Below, in pieces: positions 37,583-45,350 of a DNA stretch of 64,000 bases. The position numbers and the translations under genes are program-made. Source of the DNA: AC-32 sp038237925 (GTDB lineage Bacteria > Actinomycetota > Thermoleophilia > Gaiellales > Gaiellaceae); assembly GCA_038237925.1 (NCBI GenBank), contig JBBRYF010000005.1, positions 86,413 to 150,412 of the forward strand, read 5' to 3'. The notes below the pieces were generated by a model that was not told where the DNA came from, ran no database searches, and worked only from the letters and a program-made list of their open reading frames with translations. Position 1 is the first letter of the stretch, and every line of letters begins with the position of its first letter.

Positions 37583-38344
37583 TCAGGCCGTCGCGTCGTC
37601 GATCCAGTGCTCGAGCTCATCGGGGGTCTCCGGCCGCTGTCGCTGGACGAGGTGTAGAAAGAACTCACGGTTGCCCTTCGGGCCGGGCAGCCCGGAGTCT
37701 ACGACGCCGGCGACGTTCGCTCCCCAGCCCGGCACGTCGCCCGCCACCTCGAGCAGCACGCGGCACCACACGTCGCGGTCGCGCACGACTCCCCGCCGCC
37801 CCTCCCCGCGGTCGGCCTCGAACTGCGGCTTGACGAGCACGACCGCCTCCCACTCCGGAGCCGCGAGCGCCAGTGCCGGGGGCAGCGCCTTGCGGACGCT
37901 GACGAAGGAGACGTCGCAGACGACGAGCTCGGGCGCGAACGGCAGCTCCCCCACCTGGCGCACGTTCACCCGCTCGAGCACAGTCACGCGCGGGTCCTCG
38001 CGCAGCCGTGGATGCAACTGCCCATAGCCCACGTCGAGCGCGATCACCCGGGCCGCCCCGCGCTGCAGGAGCACGTCGGTGAACCCGCCGGTCGACGCAC
38101 CGACGTCGAGGCAATCGCGGCCCGACGGATCCACCGCCAGCGCATCGAGCGCGTGCGCGAGCTTCTCGCCGCCGCGCGAGACGAATCTCGCTCCCTCGCT
38201 GACCGACAGCTTGGCCGTCTCGTCCACCTGCTGCCCCGCCTTGTCGTAGCCGGGCACGCGCCCGGCAAGGACGAGCGCCTGCGCCTGCGCGCGACTCTCG
38301 GCAAGCCCTCGCTCGACCAGCAGCACGTCAAGCCGCTTCTTCAC
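37583..38344 (-). CDS. tlyA: TlyA-family rRNA methyltransferase
   Basis: A 253-residue protein: an N-terminal S4 RNA-binding domain (KKRLDVLLVERGLAESRAQA) followed by an FtsJ-like methyltransferase (DCLDVGASTGGFTDVLLQRG for S-adenosylmethionine, with the Lys of VVLVKPQFEA and Glu near the end). TlyA methylates ribosomal RNA at C1409/C1920 in mycobacteria. I start at GTG 38344, where similarity begins. The 100 bases upstream hold a double-hairpin element ending only 3 bases before the start codon, which may affect initiation. Confidence 0.93.
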   Translation of the reverse strand: MKKRLDVLLVERGLAESRAQAQALVLAGRVPGYDKAGQQVDETAKLSVSEGARFVSRGGEKLAHALDALAVDPSGRDCLDVGASTGGFTDVLLQRGAARVIALDVGYGQLHPRLREDPRVTVLERVNVRQVGELPFAPELVVCDVSFVSVRKALPPALALAAPEWEAVVLVKPQFEADRGEGRRGVVRDRDVWCRVLLEVAGDVPGWGANVAGVVDSGLPGPKGNREFFLHLVQRQRPETPDELEHWIDDATA

Positions 38345-38347
38345 CGA

Positions 38348-38399
38348 GGCACCGCTTGCGGTGCCGCCGTCAGGACGAAGGAGCTTTGCTCCTGCGTCC
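38348..38399. repeat. double-hairpin element, copy 1 (tlyA leader)
   Basis: Hairpin 1: GGCACCGC-TT-GCGGTGCC (38348-38365). Spacer of 7 bases. Hairpin 2: GGACG-A-AGGAGC-TTT-GCTCCT-G-CGTCC (38373-38399), an 11-pair stem with one A/G mismatch. The same architecture with different but still complementary bases occurs at 39428-39479. In the tlyA message hairpin 1 ends 3 bases before the GTG. Confidence 0.8.
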
Positions 38400-38442
38400 G
38401 TCTGAAATGACCGGTCGACCCAGTCGAAGATCGCACGCAGCT

Positions 38443-39213
38443 TTACGAGGTCCGGGCCGCGAGCCCGGCGACGATCCCCGCGAGCACCGAGGTGTCGGCG
38501 GGAATCTCCGCCAGCCGCGCCTGCGCCCGCTCCGCCGCCTCGTCGGCGAGCTGCCGTGCGCCCTCGGCGCCCTGCTCGAGCACGTAGCCGTCGTCGTCGA
38601 GGATGTCGTCGACGATCTGGAAGAGCAGGCCGACCTCGTCCGCGAACGCCCGCCAGGGCCGCTGCTCCGCCTCCGGCACCTCCGCTACCCAGAGCGCGCA
38701 CGCAACCGAGGCGGAGAACAGGCACCCCGTCTTCAGCCGGTGCAGCGCGGCCAGGTCGTCGCCTCCGCCGCTGATGTCGAGGTGCTGGCCGCCGATCATC
38801 CCGAGCGTCGCCTGGACGAGCTCGCGCGCCACCGCCGACGACGGGTACGACAGCGCGAGCCGAAGGGCCTCCGCCAGCAGGGCGTCGCCCGCGAGCACCG
38901 CCACGGCCTCGCCGTACGCTGCCCACGTGCTCGGGCGGCCGCGGCGCACCTCGTCGTTGTCAAGGGCCGGCAGGTCGTCGTGCACGAGCGAGAACGTGTG
39001 CACGAGCTCGAGCGCTGCCGCCGCCGGTAACGCGGTCTCCGGATCGGCGCCCGCGGCCTCGGCGGTCGCGAGGCACAGCACCGGCCGCACGCGCTTGCCA
39101 CCGCCGGCGAGCGCGTGCCGGATCGATTCCTCCAGCCCCCCGAGCTCCGGCGTCAGCGCGAGGTCGGCGAGGTAGGACTCAACGAGCTCCCGCAGCTCGT
39201 CGGGCGCCGTCAC
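38443..39213 (-). CDS. short-chain polyprenyl diphosphate synthase (farnesyl/geranylgeranyl type)
   Basis: A 256-residue all-helical enzyme. GGGKRVRPVLCLATAEA, the first Asp-rich motif HDDLPALDNDEVRRGRPS and the second FQIVDDILDD are all present. Two residues between the Asp pairs (DDLPALD) place it with the short-chain bacterial type near ispA. It makes the C15 or C20 precursor of carotenoid, quinone or undecaprenyl lipids. The GTG start overlaps the xseB stop as GTGA, the same xseB-ispA-tlyA order as in many Gram-positives. Confidence 0.93.
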   Translation of the reverse strand: MTAPDELRELVESYLADLALTPELGGLEESIRHALAGGGKRVRPVLCLATAEAAGADPETALPAAAALELVHTFSLVHDDLPALDNDEVRRGRPSTWAAYGEAVAVLAGDALLAEALRLALSYPSSAVARELVQATLGMIGGQHLDISGGGDDLAALHRLKTGCLFSASVACALWVAEVPEAEQRPWRAFADEVGLLFQIVDDILDDDGYVLEQGAEGARQLADEAAERAQARLAEIPADTSVLAGIVAGLAARTS

Positions 39214-39398
39214 GACTCGGCCTCCCGCTTCGCCTGCTGGAGCTGCGACTCGACCTCCTTCGCGATCTCCGAGAGCTCGGTGAGGATCTCGATCGCCTCG
39301 TCGGGGTTCTTCGTCTCCTCGAGCCGGCCGCGCGTCCGCTCGAGCCGGTCGAGCAGCTCTTCCGCGCTGCGCAGGCGCTGCTCCGCGGGGTCGCTCAA
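39210..39398 (-). CDS. xseB: exodeoxyribonuclease VII small subunit
   Basis: A 62-residue helical protein: LRSAEELLDRLERTRGRLEE, then AIEILTELSEIAKEVESQL. Length and pattern fit XseB. The large subunit gene xseA, often adjacent, is not in this window. The start is TTG 39398, fixed by a GGAGG 7 bases upstream (39406-39410). Confidence 0.85.
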   Translation of the reverse strand: MSDPAEQRLRSAEELLDRLERTRGRLEETKNPDEAIEILTELSEIAKEVESQLQQAKREAES

Positions 39399-39427
39399 GC
39401 TGGTGCCTCCTTCACAATCTGGCCCGA

Positions 39428-39479
39428 GGCATCGCTTGCGATGCCGACTGAAGGCCGTGCCGGCTTTGCCGGCGCGGCC
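39428..39479. repeat. double-hairpin element, copy 2 (nusB-xseB gap)
   Basis: Hairpin 1: GGCATCGC-TT-GCGATGCC (39428-39445). Spacer of 7 bases. Hairpin 2: GGCCG-T-GCCGGC-TTT-GCCGGC-G-CGGCC (39453-39479). Loop sizes, spacer length and stem lengths equal copy 1; the stems differ by paired changes. The flank CGAGGC before hairpin 1 is identical in both. Confidence 0.8.
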
Positions 39480-39507
39480 GCTCCCAAGCCGGCCCCAAAG
39501 GTGCGTC

Positions 39508-39884
39508 TCACGAGGTCTTCTCCATGACGATCCGGCCGAGTATGCCGTTCACGAGCCTGCCCGCGTCCTCGGACGAGTAGCGCTTGGCGAGCGTCACCGC
39601 CTCGTCGATCGCGACTTCGACGGGCACCTCATCCCGCTCGAGCTCGACGATCGCGATGCGCAGGATGTTGCGCTCCAGCGCGCCGAGGCGGTCGGCCGTC
39701 CACTCGTCGGCGGCCGCCGTGATGCGCTCGTCGAGCTCCTCGTGCCGCTCAACGACGGTCTCGGCCAGCTCACGCGAGAACGGGTCGATCTCGCCCTCGA
39801 AGAGCGACGCGAGCTCCTGGCCGGTGACGTCCCACTGGTAGAGGAGCACGAGCGCCGTACGGCGAGCGGCCCGGCGGCCGGCCA

Positions 39885-39885
<1 letters not shown>
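39508..39885 (-). CDS. nusB: transcription antitermination factor NusB
   Basis: A 125-residue all-helical RNA-binding protein: AARRTALVLLYQWDVTGQEL at the N-terminus, LERNILRIAIVELERDEVPV in the middle and IDEAVTLAKRYSSEDAGRLVNGIL at the end. It joins NusE/S10 on boxA RNA in ribosomal RNA antitermination. The ATG at 39885 overlaps the accC stop by one base (TGATG), as in the conserved accB-accC-nusB order. Confidence 0.95.
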
Positions 39886-41240
<1,355 letters not shown>

Positions 41241-41241
41241 C

Positions 41242-41404
41242 AGTGGGCCGCCTGTCTCCGTTTCCGGATTTCTGGCGAGCGAAAAGCAAGCCAGGCCAGG
41301 ACGCAAGGAGCGCTCGTATCCGGCGGATACGAGCGCGACTGAGGACGACGCATGGCGTCGCTTTGCAGCCGCCAGAAACCGGAAGGCGGGGCCGGGCGGC
41401 CCAC
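41242..41404. repeat. long palindromic intergenic element, copy 2
   Basis: The gap between the carboxyltransferase-BCCP stop and the accC start is an imperfect inverted repeat. AGTGGGCCGCC at the left end matches the complement of GGCGGCCCACT at the right end, and TTCCGGATTTCTGGCG pairs with CGCCAGAAACCGGAA apart from one extra base. The centre has a perfect 12-pair stem GCGCTCGTATCC-GGC-GGATACGAGCGC (41309-41335). Length, end sequence AGTG and the TTCTGG 29-34 bases inside equal copy 1. Confidence 0.75.
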
Positions 41405-43216
41405 TTAGACCGCGTCGAGGGGCGGCGGGCCTACCGGCTCGAGCTCGAACAACAGCTGGCCGAACTCGACCGGCTCCGCATTCCCGACGTGGATCGCGCG
41501 GACGACCCCAGGCGAGTCTGCCTTGATCTCGTTCATCAGCTTCATCGCCTCGAGGATGCAGAGCGTCTGCCCGGGCGCCACGGCGTCGCCCTCCTGCACG
41601 AACGGCGGCGCGCCCGGCTGCGGAGCGCGGTAGAAGACGCCGACCATCGGCGCCTCGACGCGCGTGAGGCCGTCGGTGGCCGGAGCAGCCTCCGGCGGCG
41701 CGAGGGACTGCTCGCCGTCGGTTTCCGAGGCCGGCACAAGCCGTTGCTCGAGCGGCTCGGGCGTGCGCCGGACGGAGACGCGCATCCCGGCCTCTTCGAT
41801 CGTCACCTCGCCGACGCCGGACTCCTGAACGATTCGGACAAGCTCCCTGATCCGCTCCGCGCGCGCCTGGTCGACGCCCCCGGCCGCGAGGCTGTCGTCG
41901 CCGCTCGCTCGCCCGCGGATCGTGCCCAGCAGCGGCTCGGCCTCCTCGCCGAAGAGCGCGAGCAGCAGCAGCTCTTCCTCGCTCGAGGCCAGGTCCTTCG
42001 CCTCGATCCGCAGCGACTCGAGGTCGACCGGCGCCTCCTCCTCGGGCGCACCGCCGGAAAGCGAGACCGCGCGCCGCACGGTGGGGTCGATCGGCCCGGG
42101 CGGGGTGCCGTAGCGCCCCTCGATCAGCGCACGCAGCTCGTCGACGACGGTCTGGTAACGGGTCGTCGAGAGGACGTGCAGCAGGGCCTGCGAGCCGAGG
42201 ATCTGACCGATCGGGGAGGCGATCGGCGGCCAGCCGACCTCCTCGCGGATCTTCGCGAGCTCGTCGAGCACCTCGTCGAGCCGGTCGCCGGCGGCCAGCG
42301 CCCGCAAATGGCCGTCGAGCGCCGCGACGAGGCCCGGCGGCACCTTGTGCTCAGCCGCGCGAACGGCGATGCGCGGCGCAAGCGGCGTCACCGGCTGGTC
42401 GCCGATGTGCTCGTCGACGAGCTCGGACGCGCGCCAGAGCGCCTCGACGTCTACTCCGGTGTCGTGCCCCAGACCGGAGAGCGCCTCCGCAATGCCCTCG
42501 CCGGAGATCCGGTGCAGGGTCAGAGCGACCGGGTATACGGCACAGGCGACAAGGTCAGCGCCGGCGCGTACCGCGTCGAGCCCGGCGGCCAACGCGTTGC
42601 CGCCGGCACCCTGGCAGTAGAGGCCGACGGGCAGGCCGCTCGCCTCGGCAAGGGTGCCGACGAGCTCCTGCGCGCGGTGCGGCTGCAGGGAGCTCGACGG
42701 GTCGTGCAGGAGCACGCGCGCGGCGCCGAGGTGCGGCAGCTTGCGCGCCTGCTCGACGAGCGCCTCGGTCTCGTTCGTGTAGCCGGAGCCGTAGACGAGC
42801 CCAGCGTCGAACTCCTTGCCGGCATCGGTGATCGCCTGCCCGGCCTCACGCAGGTTCTCGACGTCGTTCAGCGGGTCGTGCAGGCGGAAGACCTCGATGC
42901 CGCTCTCGGCGGCCGAGGCGACGAAGCGGCTGACGAACTCCCCGCCGACCGGCCGCGAGCCGACGAGGAAGCGGCCGCGCAGCGCCATCGCGAGCGGTGT
43001 CTTCGTGCGCTCGTTGAGCGCGCGGATGCGCTCCCACGGGCTCTCGACGCCGCGGCGGACCGACGTGTCGAAGACACCGCCCCCCGAGACCTCGAGATAC
43101 GCGAACCCGGCGTCGTCGAGGATCTCGGCGAGCCGCAGCAGCTCAGCCGTCGGCATCAGTCCGGCGAGCGGCTCCTGGCTCAGCAGCCGGATCGTCGTGT
43201 CGACCAGCGCAGGCAC
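41405..43216 (-). CDS. carboxyltransferase-like domain (metal ligands lost) fused to a biotin carboxyl carrier domain
   Basis: A 603-residue protein. The C-terminal ~150 residues are a BCCP of AccB type (RIRELVRIVQESGVGEVTIE, then VEAPMVGVFYRAPQPGAPPF and the biotin site ILEAMKLMNEIKA). Residues 1 to about 440 resemble the carboxyltransferase of oxaloacetate decarboxylase/pyruvate carboxylase (AEILDDAGFAYLEVSGGGVF, SPWERIRALNERTKTPLAM, IEVFRLHDPLNDVENL). The usual metal site is gone: the LRDAHQS Asp is Leu (IRLLSQE), the KDM Lys is His (LLHDPSS), and the HLHCH pair is Tyr and Gln (GLYCQG). Position efp-accB-accC-nusB is conserved, so it is the cell's AccB with an added, probably non-catalytic or altered domain. 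Confidence 0.85.
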   Translation of the reverse strand: MPALVDTTIRLLSQEPLAGLMPTAELLRLAEILDDAGFAYLEVSGGGVFDTSVRRGVESPWERIRALNERTKTPLAMALRGRFLVGSRPVGGEFVSRFVASAAESGIEVFRLHDPLNDVENLREAGQAITDAGKEFDAGLVYGSGYTNETEALVEQARKLPHLGAARVLLHDPSSSLQPHRAQELVGTLAEASGLPVGLYCQGAGGNALAAGLDAVRAGADLVACAVYPVALTLHRISGEGIAEALSGLGHDTGVDVEALWRASELVDEHIGDQPVTPLAPRIAVRAAEHKVPPGLVAALDGHLRALAAGDRLDEVLDELAKIREEVGWPPIASPIGQILGSQALLHVLSTTRYQTVVDELRALIEGRYGTPPGPIDPTVRRAVSLSGGAPEEEAPVDLESLRIEAKDLASSEEELLLLALFGEEAEPLLGTIRGRASGDDSLAAGGVDQARAERIRELVRIVQESGVGEVTIEEAGMRVSVRRTPEPLEQRLVPASETDGEQSLAPPEAAPATDGLTRVEAPMVGVFYRAPQPGAPPFVQEGDAVAPGQTLCILEAMKLMNEIKADSPGVVRAIHVGNAEPVEFGQLLFELEPVGPPPLDAV

Positions 43217-43253
43217 GCAGGGAGCCTAGAAGATCATGCCGCTACGAAGTCAG

Positions 43254-43288
43254 CGTGCAGGACTCGGCCGCAGGCCGAGTCCTGCACG
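43254..43288. terminator. perfect 16-pair hairpin after efp
   Basis: GTGCAGGACTCGGCC-GCA-GGCCGAGTCCTGCAC (43255-43287) plus one more outer pair. It lies 9 bases after the efp stop and 38 bases before the next start. It has no T-run. It may end transcription, process the message, or be another of the intergenic palindromes of this region. Confidence 0.6.
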
Positions 43289-43296
43289 GCGTTCAT

Positions 43297-43863
43297 TTAC
43301 GCGCGAGAGATGTAGCGGCCTTCGCGCGGGTCGACCTTGATCCGGTCGCCCACGTTCACGAACAGCGGCACCTGCACGGTCGCTCCCGTCTCGAGCGTCG
43401 CGGGCTTCGTCACGTTGGAGACGGTGTCGCCGCGGACTCCGGGCTCGGTCGCGGTCACGGCGAGCTCGACCGACGACGGCATCTGCACGCCCGCCGGCTT
43501 GCCGTCCACCTCGAGCACCTGGACGGTCGAGCTCGGCTCGAGGTAGGGCAGCGCATCTTCGACCGTCGCGTGCGGGAGCGAGAACTGCTCGTAGGTGTCC
43601 GTATCCATGAACACTACCTCGTCGCCGGAGTCGTAGAGGTACTGCACGTCCTTCACCTCGGTGCGGATGCGCGGGAACTTCTCGCCCGCACGGAAGGTCT
43701 TGTCGACGACCGCGCCCGAGTCGAGGTTGCGGAGCCGCGAGCGCACGAAAGCGCCGCCCTTGCCCGGCTTCACGTGCTGGAAGTCGAGGATGCGCCACAC
43801 CGAACCCTCGAGCTGGATGTGCATCCCGTTCCGGAACTGGTTCGTGGTGACGGTCTCGGCCAC
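43297..43863 (-). CDS. efp: translation elongation factor P
   Basis: A 188-residue protein with the three-domain EF-P pattern: TTNQFRNGMHIQLEGSVWRI, the tip HVKPGKGGAFVRSRLRNL whose KPGKG loop carries the modifiable Lys, and the C-terminal GDTVSNVTKPATLETGATVQ and VGDRIKVDPREGRY. It relieves stalls at polyproline. The start GTG 43863 follows TAGAGT by 8 bases; the TAG of that hexamer is the stop codon of the upstream peptidase gene. Confidence 0.96.
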   Translation of the reverse strand: MAETVTTNQFRNGMHIQLEGSVWRILDFQHVKPGKGGAFVRSRLRNLDSGAVVDKTFRAGEKFPRIRTEVKDVQYLYDSGDEVVFMDTDTYEQFSLPHATVEDALPYLEPSSTVQVLEVDGKPAGVQMPSSVELAVTATEPGVRGDTVSNVTKPATLETGATVQVPLFVNVGDRIKVDPREGRYISRA

Positions 43864-43871
43864 GGGCGGCG

Positions 43872-43877
43872 ACTCTA
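43872..43877 (-). promoter_or_regulatory. -10 element TAGAGT of efp, overlapping a stop codon
   Basis: TAGAGT (minus strand), 8 bases before the efp GTG. Its first three bases are the stop codon of the Xaa-Pro peptidase gene (43875-43877). Confidence 0.45.
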
Positions 43878-44909
43878 GCTGACCGTCACCAAGTCTTTCG
43901 TCGAGCTCGTGAGGACCTCGGCGCCGTGCTCGCCGACGATCACGAGGTCCTCGATCCGGATCCCGCCGAGACCCTCGAGGTAGACGCCGGGCTCGACCGT
44001 CACGGCGTTTCCGGCGACCAGCGTGTCGCTCGACTCGCGCGAGAGACGCGGCGCCTCGTGCACCTGGAGCCCGACGCCGTGGCCGAGGCCGTGGCCGAAC
44101 TTCTCGCCCAGGCCGGCCGCCTCGATCTTCTCGCGCGCGGCCGCGTCGGCATCCACGCCGGTGACGCCGGGGCGCACGGCCTCGAGCCCTGCGAGCTGGC
44201 CCTCGAGGCAGGTTTCGTAGGCGTGCTTCAGCTCGTCGGGCAGCGGCCCGGTTGCGAATGTCCGGGTGCAATCGGCGCAGTAGCCGTCGATCATCGCGCC
44301 TGCGTCGATCACGACGGTCTCGCTCGCCTGCAGCTCCCGGTCGGTCGGCCTCGCGTGCGGTCGGGCGCTGTTGGGCCCGGAGGCCACGATCGACTCGAAC
44401 GAGGGAGCATCGGCGCCGAGCTCGTGGAAGAGCTCGTTGAGCCGCCAGGCCAGGTCTTGTTCGGTGCAGCCGACGAAACGCTCCTCGGCGAAGCGCTCGT
44501 ATGCCTTGCTCGTGATCTCCCCCGCCCGCCGCAACGCATCCTGCTCGCCCGGGTCCTTGATCGCCCGCAGGGCTTCGACGAGGCCGCGCCGCGGGACGAG
44601 CTCGGCGGCGCCGCCGCTGAGGGTCTGCCACTCCGCGTAGCTGACCGCGTCCGCCTCGAAGCCGACCGGACCTTCGAGCAGCTCCGCGAGCGCCGCGTAC
44701 AGCGAGCGCTTCGTCTCGACGAACTCGGTGCCCTCGACGGCGCGTGCCGCTTCGGCGTAGCGAAAGTCGGTGAAGAGCTGAACGCGCTCGGGCTCGACGA
44801 GCAGGGCCGCGTTCGAGCTCGAGAAGCCGACCAGGTAGCGAACGTTGACCGGGTTCGAGACCAGTAGCCGCTCCACCAGCGAGCGCCGGAGATCGCCGAT
44901 GCGGCTCAC
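43875..44909 (-). CDS. Xaa-Pro aminopeptidase/dipeptidase (M24 family)
   Basis: A 344-residue 'pita-bread' metallopeptidase. The five metal ligands are visible: VVIDAGAMIDGYCADCTRTF (two Asp), GHGLGHGVGLQVHEAP (His), TVEPGVYLEGLGGI (Glu) and IRIEDLVIV (Glu). The N-terminal creatinase-like domain is present. It removes residues next to proline. It starts at GTG 44909 and overlaps aroQ as GTGA; the aroQ-peptidase-efp order is common in Gram-positives. Confidence 0.93.
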   Translation of the reverse strand: MSRIGDLRRSLVERLLVSNPVNVRYLVGFSSSNAALLVEPERVQLFTDFRYAEAARAVEGTEFVETKRSLYAALAELLEGPVGFEADAVSYAEWQTLSGGAAELVPRRGLVEALRAIKDPGEQDALRRAGEITSKAYERFAEERFVGCTEQDLAWRLNELFHELGADAPSFESIVASGPNSARPHARPTDRELQASETVVIDAGAMIDGYCADCTRTFATGPLPDELKHAYETCLEGQLAGLEAVRPGVTGVDADAAAREKIEAAGLGEKFGHGLGHGVGLQVHEAPRLSRESSDTLVAGNAVTVEPGVYLEGLGGIRIEDLVIVGEHGAEVLTSSTKDLVTVS

Positions 44910-45337
44910 GCGCGCCGCTCCGCCAGGAACGCGAGCGCCTCGCGATAGCCCTCGGGGCCCTTACCGAGGACGCGCGCGGCGGCGAGGTCGGCGACCACCG
45001 AGTGCCGCCGCCATTCCTCGCGCTCCTCGATGTTCGAGAGGTGCACTTCCACCACCGGCACCGTAAACAGCTCGACTGCATCGCGTACGGCGTAGCTGTA
45101 GTGCGTCCAGGCCCCTGGGTTGACGATCACGCCGCTGGCCCAGTCGAGCGCGTCGTGGCACCAGCCGATGTATTCGCCCTCGCTGTTCGTCTGGCGGCAG
45201 TCGGCCACGAGCTCGAGCTCGCGCGCCCAATCGTAGATCTTGCTCTCGAGCTGGTTCAGGCTGAGACCGCCGTAGAGCGCCGGGTCCCGGCGCTCGAGGA
45301 CGTCGAGGTTGACGCCGTTGAGGATGGCGACTCGCAC
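44906..45337 (-). CDS. aroQ: type II 3-dehydroquinate dehydratase
   Basis: A 143-residue protein: VAILNGVNLDVLERRDPALY with the catalytic Arg and a Tyr, DCRQTNSEGEYIGWCHDA, VIVNPGAWTHYSYAVRDA with the His, and VVEVHLSNIEEREEWRRHS. The usual NGPNLN reads NGVNLD, a small deviation. It performs the third shikimate step. The GTG follows TAGAGT by 7 bases. Confidence 0.95.
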   Translation of the reverse strand: MRVAILNGVNLDVLERRDPALYGGLSLNQLESKIYDWARELELVADCRQTNSEGEYIGWCHDALDWASGVIVNPGAWTHYSYAVRDAVELFTVPVVEVHLSNIEEREEWRRHSVVADLAAARVLGKGPEGYREALAFLAERRA

Positions 45338-45344
45338 CGAGGCG

Positions 45345-45350
45345 ACTCTA
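45345..45350 (-). promoter_or_regulatory. -10 element TAGAGT of aroQ, overlapping a stop codon
   Basis: TAGAGT (minus strand), 7 bases before the aroQ GTG at 45337. Its first three bases are the stop codon of aroKB (45348-45350), as at efp. Confidence 0.45.
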
